Origin: Phyllobacteriaceae bacterium
GTDB lineage: Bacteria > Pseudomonadota > Alphaproteobacteria > Rhizobiales > Rhizobiaceae
Assembly (NCBI GenBank): GCA_029279965.1
Contig: JAJUHJ010000006.1
Location: 1-51,092 of the forward strand
Direction: 5' to 3'
Length of the DNA stretch: 51,092 nt
A program made the translations under genes and the position numbers. The notes under the pieces were generated by a model, which saw only the letters and a program-made list of their open reading frames with translations, made no database searches and was not told the origin of the DNA. Shown one piece after another: positions 9,035 through 16,638 of the stretch (within the stretch, counting starts at the first letter, position 1; the number at the start of each line of letters is the position of its first letter).

Positions 9035-10885
9035 ATGGACCAATCTATTTATTTATTAACACTGATTGCCACGGCACTCGTTCTTTTTGCCGCGTTTTCA
9101 AGCCTGATCGCGTTTCGCGTCGGCGCCCCCCTCCTGCTCGTTTTTCTTGGTATTGGCCTTGCCGCCGGAACCGACGGGTTGGGCATTGATTTCGACAATG
9201 CCTCGATCGCCTTCTTCGTCGGTTCGCTCGCCCTGGCGGTCATCCTGTTCGACTCCGGCTTCGGGACGTCCATCACGACGTTGCGCAGCGCCGCCGCCCC
9301 CGCTGTCATCCTGGCAACATTCGGGGTCGTGCTCACTGCGGGGCTGGTGGGTGTGGCGACGCGCTACATCGCCGGTTTCAACTGGCTCGAATCCTTTCTG
9401 CTTGGCGCCACCATCGCTTCCACGGACGCGGCAGCGGTCTTCTTTCTGCTTCGGGTCGGCAACATTTCGGTCCGCGAGCGGGTCCGGTCCACACTGGAAG
9501 TCGAATCCAGCTCGAACGACCCCATAGCCATCTTTCTAACCCTTTCACTCATCAGCCTGATTTCCTCGGGTGTGGCGTTCGAGCCGGCCGAACTGGCCAC
9601 GGAAGTGGTCTTCGGCTTTTTCCAACAGATGGGCATCGGCCTGGTGGCGGGACTCGCAGGCGGGTATATGATCGTCCGCCTGGTGATGCGTCTGAAGCTG
9701 GAGCAGGGACTTCAGCCCATTTTCGTGCTCACCCTTTCGCTGCTCGTCTTTGCGCTGGCGGGAGCGATGGGGGGGTCCGGGTTCCTCGCCGTCTATGTTG
9801 CCGGACTGGTGGCGGGGAATGCAAAGCTGCGTCGCACCGCCATGTTGAAGCGGTTCCAGGACGGCGTGACCTGGCTTGCCCAAATCATCATGTTTCTCGT
9901 GCTCGGTCTGCTGGCGACGCCCTCGCAGTTTGCCTCGATCGCGCTGCCGGCGCTGGCCATTGGCCTTTTCCTGATCTTCGTTGCGCGCCCGCTGGCGGTG
10001 GCCATCTGTCTTGCACCGTTCAACTATTCCCGGTCCGAAACCGCATTTATCTCCTGGGTTGGGCTGCGTGGCGCGGTGTCCATCCTGCTTGCCATCCTGC
10101 CCCTGATCGACGATCTGGAGCAGGGGCGGGCGATCTTCAACATCGTCTTCATCATGGTGCTGGTCTCGCTTCTCGTTCAGGGCTGGAGTGTGGCGCCGCT
10201 GGCGCGCCGGCTTGGGCTGGTCGTGCCCTCGCGAATGGGACCGCTCGACAAGGTGGAGCTGGAGTTGCCTGGCTCTGCCCGCCATGAACTGCTGGCCTAC
10301 CGCGTCGTCGAGGGTAGCCCGGTGGCGCGTGGCGAACGGATCCCGCGCTGGGCGCGGCCTTCGCTGGTCGTGCGGGACGGACGCTCGATGACCTATCAGT
10401 ATGCCGGCCGGCTGATGGTCGGGGACCGTGTCTATATCTTCGTTCCTGATCGATATCCGCCCCTGCTCGACCGCCTGTTCGCAAGCCCCGTGGAAGTTGA
10501 TCCCGAGGATGCGGAATTCTTCGGCGCTTTTGCACTCGATCCGGCGCGTCCGACGGCCGATATAGAAGCTGCCTACGCGCTTGGACTCAGCGAGGAGGAC
10601 CAGGCTCTTCCCATCGCGGATTTCGTCCGAAAGCGCCTCGGCGGGCGGGCCGACTACGGCGACCGGCTGCCGCTTGGCAATATCGAGCTCATCGTGCGCG
10701 ATGTCGATGAAGAGGGGCGGATCACCAGCATCGGTCTGTCGGTCGACCCGCCGCCGCCGCCAGCGCAAGTGCCCGTCTTCATCAGCATCGGCGAGGCTCT
10801 GAGCCGCGTCTGGACATTCGCCCGGCAGCAGAGGCAGCGCCGGCGCTCGGTCGCGCGGAGCAGTGAACGGGTGATCGAGGATTGA
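9035..10885 (+). CDS. K+/H+ antiporter, NhaP2/CvrA type (CPA1 family)
   Basis: The product is a 616-residue inner-membrane cation/proton exchanger. The first 400 or so residues are hydrophobic with about 12-13 membrane segments. They include ATIASTDAAAVFFLL and the ESSSNDPIAIFLT stretch with the Asn-Asp pair typical of CPA1 antiporters. The C-terminal 200 residues are soluble: a TrkA-C/RCK-C-like part (about 410-480, ELPGSARHELLAYRVVEGSPVARG) and a further cytosolic part resembling the CorC/HlyC transporter-associated domain. This layout fits NhaP2 (CvrA), which mainly exports K+ and helps control cell volume and pH. Ion specificity cannot be read from sequence. GAGAGG precedes the ATG. Confidence 0.9.
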   Translation: MDQSIYLLTLIATALVLFAAFSSLIAFRVGAPLLLVFLGIGLAAGTDGLGIDFDNASIAFFVGSLALAVILFDSGFGTSITTLRSAAAPAVILATFGVVLTAGLVGVATRYIAGFNWLESFLLGATIASTDAAAVFFLLRVGNISVRERVRSTLEVESSSNDPIAIFLTLSLISLISSGVAFEPAELATEVVFGFFQQMGIGLVAGLAGGYMIVRLVMRLKLEQGLQPIFVLTLSLLVFALAGAMGGSGFLAVYVAGLVAGNAKLRRTAMLKRFQDGVTWLAQIIMFLVLGLLATPSQFASIALPALAIGLFLIFVARPLAVAICLAPFNYSRSETAFISWVGLRGAVSILLAILPLIDDLEQGRAIFNIVFIMVLVSLLVQGWSVAPLARRLGLVVPSRMGPLDKVELELPGSARHELLAYRVVEGSPVARGERIPRWARPSLVVRDGRSMTYQYAGRLMVGDRVYIFVPDRYPPLLDRLFASPVEVDPEDAEFFGAFALDPARPTADIEAAYALGLSEEDQALPIADFVRKRLGGRADYGDRLPLGNIELIVRDVDEEGRITSIGLSVDPPPPPAQVPVFISIGEALSRVWTFARQQRQRRRSVARSSERVIED

Positions 10886-10971
10886 GGACCGTGACGGTGG
10901 CCGTGGCTCTTGTCTCGTCCGCGTCGCGCTGTATGCTCGCGGTGTCAGCCTGAAAAGCGAGGAGCAAGCGC

Positions 10972-12168
10972 ATGGCCGGTTTCAAAACGCTGGATGACCT
11001 CGCGGAGGTTGCAGGCAAACGGGTGCTTGTGCGTGTGGACCTCAACGTTCCGGTAAAGGACGGTGCGGTCACGGACTTCACACGCATCGAGCGTGTCGCG
11101 CCCACGGTCATCGAACTGGCAGACAAGGGCGCGAAGGTGATTCTGCTTGCACATTTCGGCCGGCCGAAGGGGCAGCGCGTTGCCGAAGCCTCGCTGGATC
11201 CCATCGCACGCGCTGCGGAACAGACGCTTGGGCGGCAGGTGCAATTCGCGGCGGACTGCGTGGGCAAGGCGGCGGAAGACGCGGTGGCGGCGATGACGCC
11301 CGGCACCATTCTGCTGTTGGAAAACACCCGGTTTCATCCCGGCGAAGAGAAGAATGACCCCGACTTCGCCAAGGCGCTGGCGAACAATGGCGATATCTAC
11401 GTCAACGACGCATTTTCAGCTGCTCATCGGGCGCATGCTTCTACGGAAGGGCTCGCCCGGCAGTTGCCATCCTATGCGGGACGCACCATGCAGGCCGAGT
11501 TGGAGGCGCTGGAGAAAGGTCTCGGCAGTCCGGCGCGGCCGGTCGTGGCTGTCGTCGGTGGCGCCAAGGTTTCGACCAAGATCGATCTTCTTACCAATCT
11601 GGTAAAGAAGGTCGACGCGCTGGTGATCGGTGGCGGCATGGCCAACACGTTCCTGGCGGCGCGGGGAACCGAGGTTGGCGCGTCCTTGTGCGAGCACGAT
11701 CTGGCAGAAACAGCAAAGCAGATCATGATCGATGCGGCCACGGCAGGCTGCGCGCTCATCCTGCCCGCCGATGCGGTGGTGGCCCGGAAGTTCGAGGCGG
11801 GCGCGGAAAGCGAAACGGTGGACATCGATGCGGTGCCGGGCGATTCCATGATCCTCGATGTTGGCCCGAAGACCCTTGAAAAGGTGATCGAGTGGCTCGA
11901 CCGTGCCAAAACGGTGGTCTGGAATGGGCCGCTTGGCGCTTTCGAAATCGAGCCATTCGACGTGGCGACGATGGAAGCTGCCCGGCATGCGGCGCAGCGC
12001 ACGCGCGAAGGGCTGCTGGTGTCGGTCGCCGGCGGCGGAGACACAGTGGCTGCGCTCAACAAGGCCGGTGTTGCCGATGACTTCACCTACGTGTCAACAG
12101 CGGGTGGTGCATTCCTGGAGTGGATGGAAGGCAAGACCTTGCCGGGCGTGGCGGCACTCACGCGTTAA
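10972..12168 (+). CDS. pgk: Phosphoglycerate kinase
   Basis: The enzyme transfers phosphate between 1,3-bisphosphoglycerate and ADP. The 398-residue length is normal. The N-terminal substrate domain shows [15 protein letters not shown] and [11 protein letters not shown], and the C-terminal nucleotide domain shows [22 protein letters not shown] and [10 protein letters not shown]. The ATG at 10972 follows GAGGAG. It lies 86 bases after the antiporter gene and 106 bases before fba, so the glycolytic series tkt-gap-pgk-fba is interrupted only by the antiporter. Confidence 0.97.
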   Translation: MAGFKTLDDLAEVAGKRVLVRVDLNVPVKDGAVTDFTRIERVAPTVIELADKGAKVILLAHFGRPKGQRVAEASLDPIARAAEQTLGRQVQFAADCVGKAAEDAVAAMTPGTILLLENTRFHPGEEKNDPDFAKALANNGDIYVNDAFSAAHRAHASTEGLARQLPSYAGRTMQAELEALEKGLGSPARPVVAVVGGAKVSTKIDLLTNLVKKVDALVIGGGMANTFLAARGTEVGASLCEHDLAETAKQIMIDAATAGCALILPADAVVARKFEAGAESETVDIDAVPGDSMILDVGPKTLEKVIEWLDRAKTVVWNGPLGAFEIEPFDVATMEAARHAAQRTREGLLVSVAGGGDTVAALNKAGVADDFTYVSTAGGAFLEWMEGKTLPGVAALTR

Positions 12169-12274
12169 TCCTGCAAAAATTCTTTTCCTTTCAATCGATT
12201 AGGGGATTTGGCGCGCATTCCGTTTTATGCTTCCATCTGCTATCGATTTTGCCGATGCGACAGGAGATAGCACG

Positions 12275-13300
12275 ATGAGCGAACGGCTGGAGGATATCGC
12301 CGCCAGGATGGTGGCGGAGGGAAAGGGCATTCTGGCGGCCGACGAAAGCACCGGCACCATCGCCAAACGGCTTGACAGCATCGGCGTGGAATCGACGGCG
12401 GACACGCGACGCGATTACCGTGAGATGCTGTTTTCCACCGAGGAGGCTATGCGCAGCCATATTTCCGGCGTGATCCTCTATGACGAGACGATCCGCCAGC
12501 AGGCGAAAGACGGCACGCCGCTGGTGGAGATCATCACGCGCACCGGAGCTGTTCCCGGCATCAAGGTGGACAAGGGCGCCAAACCGCTTGCTGGTTTTCC
12601 GGACGAAAAGATCACCGAAGGTCTCGACGGGCTGCGGGAGAGGCTGGCCGAATATTACGACCTTGGGGCACGGTTCGCAAAATGGCGCGGTGTCATTGCC
12701 ATTTCCGACGGCCTGCCGACATGGGGCGCCGTCAAGCAGAACGCTCAGGCGCTCGCGCGTTATGCTGCGCTCTGCCAGGAAGCGGGAATTGTGCCGATTG
12801 TCGAGCCGGAAGTGCTGATGGACGGTGCGCCCGCGAACCACTCGATCGATCGATGCTATGACGTCACGGAATGGGTGCTGAAGACGGTCTTCACAGAGCT
12901 ATACGACGCCCGCGTGTCCCTTGAAGGCATGGTCTTGAAGCCCAACATGGTCATCGACGGCAAGAATGCCCGCAAGGCCTCCCGCGAGGAAGTGGCCGAG
13001 AAGACGGTGCGCTGCTTCCGAGCCACTGTGCCTGCCGCTGTCCCCGGTATTGCCTTTCTTTCAGGCGGCCAGTCCGACGAGGAAGCGACAGCCCATCTGT
13101 CGATCATGAATGCCACTTATGACATGCCGTGGAAACTGACCTTCTCTTATGGTCGGGCTCTGCAGGCGGCTGCGCTCAAGGCGTGGGGCGGTAAGAGTGA
13201 AAATGTCGCAGCTGGCCAGCGGGCCTTCGCCCATCGCGCAAGGATGAACGGGCTCGCGGCACGCGGTGACTGGACGCAGGAATTGGAGACCGCCGCCTGA
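12275..13300 (+). CDS. Fructose-bisphosphate aldolase, class I
   Basis: The enzyme cleaves or forms fructose 1,6-bisphosphate through a Schiff base, without metal. The product has 341 residues, starting MSERLEDIAARMVAEGKGILAADESTGTIAKR. The Schiff-base lysine is Lys222 in EGMVLKPNMV, and FLSGGQSDEEAT is the conserved phosphate-binding stretch. This is the eukaryote-like class I form used by many Rhizobiales, not the class II metal enzyme. The ATG at 12275 has CAGGAG nine bases upstream; an in-frame ATG at 12227 lacks family similarity. Confidence 0.96.
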   Translation: MSERLEDIAARMVAEGKGILAADESTGTIAKRLDSIGVESTADTRRDYREMLFSTEEAMRSHISGVILYDETIRQQAKDGTPLVEIITRTGAVPGIKVDKGAKPLAGFPDEKITEGLDGLRERLAEYYDLGARFAKWRGVIAISDGLPTWGAVKQNAQALARYAALCQEAGIVPIVEPEVLMDGAPANHSIDRCYDVTEWVLKTVFTELYDARVSLEGMVLKPNMVIDGKNARKASREEVAEKTVRCFRATVPAAVPGIAFLSGGQSDEEATAHLSIMNATYDMPWKLTFSYGRALQAAALKAWGGKSENVAAGQRAFAHRARMNGLAARGDWTQELETAA

Positions 13301-13331
13301 ACCAGGGCGGCGCTGTTCGCACCTTTCGTGC

Positions 13332-13496
13332 TCAGCCGCCCCCGTGGCTGAGCGCGACCGTCAGCATCATGGCGCCAAGCGCGGCAATGGCGAGCTTCCA
13401 GAAATCGCTGCGCTTGCGCAGGCCGGGAAGACCTAATGGCCGGATGATGTGCAGGATCATCATGGCCACGATCAGCAGCGAAAGGATTTTTGTCAT
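13332..13496 (-). CDS. Small two-helix membrane protein, 54 residues
   Basis: The frame from the ATG at 13496 encodes 54 residues with two hydrophobic segments (about 3-20 and 32-48), joined by RPLGLPGLRKRSDFWK. The positive loop between the segments suggests both ends face the periplasm. I know of no function. The pattern resembles short unnamed proteins seen near fba in other rhizobia, but that is from memory. No clear ribosome site precedes the ATG, and the open frame continues upstream for 21 codons of non-conserved-looking sequence. Its last bases form a 7-bp stem (CTCAGCC / GGCTGAG, 13331-13352). Confidence 0.6.
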   Translation of the reverse strand: MTKILSLLIVAMMILHIIRPLGLPGLRKRSDFWKLAIAALGAMMLTVALSHGGG

Positions 13497-13628
13497 GCGG
13501 CTGGCTGGCCCCGGTTGCGTAAACCTGGGTGTTTGATCGTATTTTGCCGGACCTGTCAAAGTGATGGCGGCTTGACGTCCGATCGGCTCGGGTCCAGTTT
13601 TTGTGTCTTGCTAGCTTTGAGGTAAATC

Positions 13629-14420
13629 ATGGCGCTGGATGGGAAGACCGCAATCGTGACCGGCGGCGCACGTGGTATAGGCTACGCCATCGCCGAGCGT
13701 TTCCTGCGCGATGGTGCCCGCGTGATCTTAGCCGACATCGACGCTGAGGGAGGTGAACGCGCTATCGGGGATCTGGAAAAGCTGGGTGAGGCCAGCTTCG
13801 TCAAGACCGATGTGGGAAAAAGGCTGGACGTTCACAACCTGATCGCCTCGGCCATTGAAACGCTCGGCGACATCGACATTCTGGTCAACAATGCCGGCAT
13901 CGTGCACGGCGCCGATTTCCTCGATCTCAAGGAAGAGGATTTCGACCGGGTGCTGCAGGTAAACCTGAAGGGAAGCTTTCTGGTCGGCCAGGCAGTGGCC
14001 AGATACATGGTCGAAAAGGTGCAAAACGGGGGCCCCGCTGGCGCCATCGTCAACATGTCCTCCGTGAACGCGGTTTTCGCGATTGCCAATCAGGTGCCCT
14101 ATTCGGTCTCCAAGGGCGGAGTGAGCCAGCTCACCAAGGTCATGGCTCTGGCGCTGGCCCCTTATGGCATCCGCGTCAACGCCATCGGCCCAGGCTCCAT
14201 CATGACCGACATGCTCTCCAGCGTGAACGCGGACCCTGCCGCCAGGAACCGCATTCTGTCGCGCACGCCGCTGGGGCGGATCGGAGACCCACAGGAGATA
14301 GCGGGAATTGCCGCGTTCCTCGCCGGGAACGATGCAAGCTACATCACCGGCCAGACCATCTATGCCGATGGCGGCCGTCTGCCGCTCAATTATACGGTCG
14401 AGGTACAGCCGGAAGAATAG
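13629..14420 (+). CDS. Short-chain dehydrogenase/reductase (classical SDR)
   Basis: The product is a 263-residue cytosolic NAD(P)-dependent oxidoreductase. The cofactor motif TGGARGIG is at residues 11-18, NNAG at 87-90, and the catalytic tetrad fits Asn112, Ser144 or Ser145, Tyr158 and Lys162 (YSVSK). Asp36-Asp38 after the second beta strand (ILADID) favours NAD over NADP. The C-terminal GQTIYADGGRLPLNY is typical. The substrate cannot be told: SDRs with this pattern act on many sugars, polyols and hydroxyacids. The gene stands alone, divergent from the 54-residue protein, and ends just before a repeat element. Confidence 0.9.
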   Translation: MALDGKTAIVTGGARGIGYAIAERFLRDGARVILADIDAEGGERAIGDLEKLGEASFVKTDVGKRLDVHNLIASAIETLGDIDILVNNAGIVHGADFLDLKEEDFDRVLQVNLKGSFLVGQAVARYMVEKVQNGGPAGAIVNMSSVNAVFAIANQVPYSVSKGGVSQLTKVMALALAPYGIRVNAIGPGSIMTDMLSSVNADPAARNRILSRTPLGRIGDPQEIAGIAAFLAGNDASYITGQTIYADGGRLPLNYTVEVQPEE

Positions 14421-14433
14421 GCCGGGATCCTAC

Positions 14434-14532
14434 AGCATCGGCCAGGGAACCCGAATCAGTTTTCGGAAAGCACGATGGCGTGGATTTCGCTGGCTCCGCG
14501 TCCCTCGTGCGTCCGAACGGGCGCTCGGCGCT
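14434..14532 (+). repeat. Rhizobial-type intergenic repeat, diverged copy D
   Basis: This stretch aligns with the copy at 14753-14852: AGCATCGGCC, then GAATCAGTTTTCGGAAAGC, ACGATGGCGT and a final GCTCGGCGCT. It is about 99 bases long and the same orientation, with many substitutions. It lies 13 bases after the SDR stop. Confidence 0.65.
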
Positions 14533-14542
14533 GGAGCGACGT

Positions 14543-14567
14543 CTCCTGACAGAATGTTGTCATCAGG
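14543..14567 (+). promoter_or_regulatory. Imperfect inverted repeat, candidate operator 1
   Basis: CTCCTGACAGAATG followed by TTGTCATCAGGA is a near copy of the perfect palindrome at 14948. It has one inserted base in the right arm. It ends 41 bases before the 47-residue ORF at 14609. Confidence 0.45.
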
Positions 14568-14608
14568 ATTATGCGATGCTTCCAGTCCTGAAACTGGAGG
14601 ATAAGCCA

Positions 14609-14752
14609 ATGACCGCTGTCGTTACCATGGTGGCCGGATGGATCGGCGGATTTCGGCAGCGCCGCCGTGGCAGGTTGGGCGAGCGTATCATGAACGACCT
14701 GCCGACGCGCTTGCAAAGAGACGTCGATTGGGATGCGTTTCGGCGTCGCTAA
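14609..14752 (+). CDS. Small basic protein, 47 residues, DUF1127-like C-terminus
   Basis: The ATG at 14609 follows CTGGAGG with a good 8-base spacing. The frame encodes 47 residues: a short hydrophobic N-terminus (MTAVVTMVAGWIGG), an Arg-rich middle (RQRRRGRLGER) and a helix-like end (MNDLPTRLQRDVDWDAF). The last part resembles the LPD.LLRDIG pattern of DUF1127/YjiS-type small arginine-rich proteins, but the match is loose. Its stop codon abuts repeat copy C. The upstream inverted repeat suggests it is regulated like the VOC gene. Function is not known. Confidence 0.5.
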   Translation: MTAVVTMVAGWIGGFRQRRRGRLGERIMNDLPTRLQRDVDWDAFRRR

Positions 14753-14852
14753 AGCATCGGCCCGAAAATCTGAATCGATTTTCGGAAAGCACGATGCGTA
14801 GATTCAATGAGATAGCGCGTCCATGTGCGTCCAAAAAGACGCACGGCGCGCT
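14753..14852 (+). repeat. Rhizobial-type intergenic repeat, reference copy C
   Basis: This is the best preserved 100-base copy in the window. It contains two palindromic segments: AAAATCTGAATCGATTTT near its start and GTGCGTC / GACGCAC around CAAAAA near its end. Copies A, B, D and perhaps E share the start, the GGAAAGCACGATGCG core and the end. It begins directly after the stop codon at 14750-14752. Confidence 0.8.
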
Positions 14853-14947
14853 AGGTCGTGCAGCAGCGGCGTGAGGTCTGGATGGGGGCTATCTCGAATC
14901 ATCAGGACGGGGACCGGTTTTTCAATTGCCCTCAAGCCCTGACATCG

Positions 14948-14971
14948 CTCCTGACAGAATGCCGTCAGGAG
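14948..14971 (+). promoter_or_regulatory. Perfect inverted repeat, candidate operator 2
   Basis: The 8-base arms CTCCTGAC and GTCAGGAG enclose AGAATGCC. It ends 46 bases before the VOC start. Together with the similar site at 14543 it is a plausible binding site for the WYL regulator encoded downstream; that assignment is inference. Confidence 0.5.
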
Positions 14972-15016
14972 GGTTGCGGTATTTCTTTGCCGGTTGATGA
15001 AATGAGGAGCTTGCCG

Positions 15017-15388
15017 ATGTCGCCTTTCATCCCTGACCATTCAGCCGTGTGGTTCGAAATACCCGTATCCGACATGGGCCGCGCCAGAGCGTTCTACGGT
15101 GCGGTGCTTCAGAACGAGCTTACTGACATGGAAGGCTCCGTCCCCATGGCGCGTTTCGCGGCCAGCGATCCGGAAAAATCCGTCGCCGGCCATCTTTATC
15201 CTGGTAAGCCGCCGCAGGAAGGCACCGGAATCACCATTCACCTCGCCGTATCCGGGCCGTTGGAAGAGGCAATGGAGCGGGTAAGCGTCAATGGCGGCCG
15301 GATCGTCTCCGACATCATCTCGATTCCAGCCGGGCGATTCGTGTATTGTCTCGATCCTGATGGCAACAGCTTCGGAATCTTTGCGTGA
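15017..15388 (+). CDS. VOC-fold (glyoxalase/bleomycin-resistance type) protein
   Basis: The ATG at 15017 with GAGGAG eight bases upstream gives 123 residues; the longer open frame from 14858 runs through non-coding sequence. The protein has the paired beta-alpha-beta-beta-beta units of the vicinal oxygen chelate fold: VWFEIPVSDMGRARAFYGAVL at the start and GRFVYCLDPDGNSFGIF at the end. It resembles VOC proteins of unknown substrate rather than a true glyoxalase I. The stop codon overlaps the ribosome site of the following WYL regulator, so the two genes form an operon. Confidence 0.85.
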   Translation: MSPFIPDHSAVWFEIPVSDMGRARAFYGAVLQNELTDMEGSVPMARFAASDPEKSVAGHLYPGKPPQEGTGITIHLAVSGPLEEAMERVSVNGGRIVSDIISIPAGRFVYCLDPDGNSFGIFA

Positions 15389-15400
15389 GGAGTTGCCTTG

Positions 15401-16105
15401 ATGCGGCGCGCCGACCGGCTCTTTCAGATCGTTCAGCATCTGCGTGGAGGACGCCTTGTCACCGCGCGCATTCTTTCGGAGCGGCTCGAAGTTTCCGAAC
15501 GCACCATCTATCGCGACATCGCCGACCTGCAATCAACGGGCGTCCCAATCGACGGAGAGGCGGGCGTCGGATATCTGATGCGCGAAGGCTTCGAGCTGCC
15601 GCCCCTCATGTTCACGCGTGACGAGATCGTCGCGCTGGTCACCGGCGCGCGCATGGTGCGTGCCTTTGGCGGCGCAGCGATGGCGCGCGCGGCCGAGGAG
15701 GCGTTGATCAAGATCGGAACCGTTCTGCCGGACAGCGAACGCGACCGCATTTCGCGTACAGAGATCCACACGCCCGACTGGGTGATCAGTGATGTCGAGC
15801 GCGAGACGATCGATACGCTGGAGCGCGCGGTGGAAAGCCGCCGCGTTCTTGCCCTCGACTATCAGGACGAGATGGGCCGCATGACGAAGCGCGATGTGCG
15901 CCCACTCGGCTTATGGTTTTGGGGCAAAGTGTGGACTTTGGCCGCCTGGTGTGAGTTGCGCGGCGATTTCCGTACATTCCGCATCGATCGTATCGCCGTG
16001 ATTCGGGATGCCGACCGCGCATTCAAGCCGGAGCGCGGAAAACAGCTTGCCGACTTCTACCGCCGCATGGAACTGCGAGAGGAACGGGGGAACGGGCACG
16101 GTTGA
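15401..16105 (+). CDS. WYL-domain transcriptional regulator (HTH_11 type, YafY-like)
   Basis: The 234-residue product has an N-terminal winged helix (residues 1-60: ADRLFQIVQHLR...SERLEVSERTIYRDIADLQ) and a WYL domain in the C-terminal half, with DVRPLGLWFWGKVWTLAAWCE in place of the classic WYL motif, and RTFRIDRI. WYL domains sense ligands, often nucleic-acid related, and control the attached DNA-binding part. The ATG at 15401 has GAGGAG upstream; a TTG one codon earlier is possible. It is cotranscribed with the VOC gene, and the inverted repeats at 14543 and 14948 are candidate targets. Confidence 0.9.
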   Translation: MRRADRLFQIVQHLRGGRLVTARILSERLEVSERTIYRDIADLQSTGVPIDGEAGVGYLMREGFELPPLMFTRDEIVALVTGARMVRAFGGAAMARAAEEALIKIGTVLPDSERDRISRTEIHTPDWVISDVERETIDTLERAVESRRVLALDYQDEMGRMTKRDVRPLGLWFWGKVWTLAAWCELRGDFRTFRIDRIAVIRDADRAFKPERGKQLADFYRRMELREERGNGHG

Positions 16106-16136
16106 GGCAAAGCCGCCGTCGAGGCGTACATCCTCT

Positions 16137-16167
16137 AAAGGAAAGGGCCGCCCTATCAGGACGGCCC
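16137..16167 (-). terminator. Rho-independent terminator of a minus-strand transcript
   Basis: On the minus strand GGGCCGTCCT and AGGGCGGCCC pair over 10 bp with one U-G wobble around a 3-base loop, followed by TTTCCTTT. On the plus strand the same position is a C/A mismatch without a T-run. The strand asymmetry indicates a real minus-strand transcript ending here. Confidence 0.65.
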
Positions 16168-16234
16168 CCGTGTATCCATTCCTGGCGCGGCCAGCAAGTC
16201 AGGTGCAGTGCCACCTGGCCGCGCGTCATGCGCT

Positions 16235-16303
16235 TTAGCCGAGAGGCTGCTCCCGGAAAAGGCAATCCGCCGAGGCCACGCTGGAACTGAATTCACTCGA
16301 CAT
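16235..16303 (-). CDS. Candidate 22-residue small protein with full-length Shine-Dalgarno
   Basis: The ATG at 16303 is directly preceded by GAAAGGAGGTGATCCA, which can pair with 16 bases of the 16S rRNA tail. The frame reads MSSEFSSSVASADCLFREQ and stops after three more residues. It is Ser-rich with one Cys and no hydrophobic segment. A second in-frame ATG at 16333 would add ten residues. The long pairing region leaves almost no spacer for the ATG at 16303, although the core AGGAGG is at a normal distance. I do not recognise the product. Confidence 0.35.
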   Translation of the reverse strand: MSSEFSSSVASADCLFREQPLG

Positions 16304-16338
16304 TGGATCACCTCCTTTCGTTTCGTTGCACATGCTCC

Positions 16339-16377
16339 CTATGTGGAGTCGGTGTCGTGGTGGTGCAAGGGCATCAT
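16339..16377 (-). CDS. Candidate 12-residue leader peptide with His-His-His
   Basis: Two consecutive ATG codons start a 12-codon frame reading MMPLHHHDTDST, ended by TAG 35 bases before the 22-residue ORF. The three consecutive His codons recall attenuator leaders, but no histidine gene follows. No clear ribosome site precedes it. It is reported as a possible upstream ORF of the candidate small RNA. Confidence 0.22.
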   Translation of the reverse strand: MMPLHHHDTDST

Positions 16378-16579
16378 TGCTTATTTCGAATGGAAGAAGC
16401 TCGCTGCCTTTCGGATGACCGCGTTGCAGGCTCGATCGAGCACGGCTTGCGGAACGCGCGCTGCATCATTGTCGTGTCCGCCTGAAATGACGCATGGCGA
16501 CTGAGGCGTGAATTCTCGTCGAAGCTTCCGACGGCAGCGGTGGATTAATATTCTTTCATTTCCTCATACAAAGCTCGTT

Positions 16580-16598
16580 GGTTAACGATGCGTTAACC
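16580..16598 (+). promoter_or_regulatory. CtrA-type box upstream of minC
   Basis: GGTTAAC-GATGC-GTTAACC is a perfect palindrome, and both strands read TTAA-N7-TTAAC, the full CtrA recognition pattern of Alphaproteobacteria. It ends 40 bases before the minC start, in promoter position. Confidence 0.75.
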
Positions 16599-16638
16599 GT
16601 GATTCGCATAACTCTTGAGCAACGAAAAATTAACCAAG

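Larger units (their letters stand above)
16137..16380 (-). ncRNA. Candidate small RNA with two tiny ORFs (533-base gene-free stretch)
   Basis: The 16106-16638 gap holds no ordinary gene. On the minus strand it shows, in order: a 12-codon ORF (16377-16339), a 16-base perfect complement of the 16S rRNA 3' end (16304-16319), a 22-codon ORF (16303-16235), a strong stem (arms 16185-16194 and 16215-16224) that overlaps an alternative stem (16200-16205 with 16212-16217), and a terminator (16167-16137). Nothing on the minus strand lies downstream for a leader to control; the next gene is the convergent WYL regulator. The 5' end is not defined, and I found no convincing promoter. Confidence 0.4.

Noticed and set aside
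14609-14852. Insertion sequence remnant
   Set aside because: The stretch has repeat copies on both sides, but no transposase fragment, terminal inverted repeats of IS type or target duplication.
16145-16167. Terminator of the VOC-WYL operon on the plus strand
   Set aside because: On the plus strand the stem has a C/A mismatch and no T-run follows. The structure fits the minus strand better.
16339-16377. Histidine attenuator leader
   Set aside because: Three His codons suggest it, but a terminator follows and no histidine gene lies downstream on that strand, so classical attenuation is unsupported.
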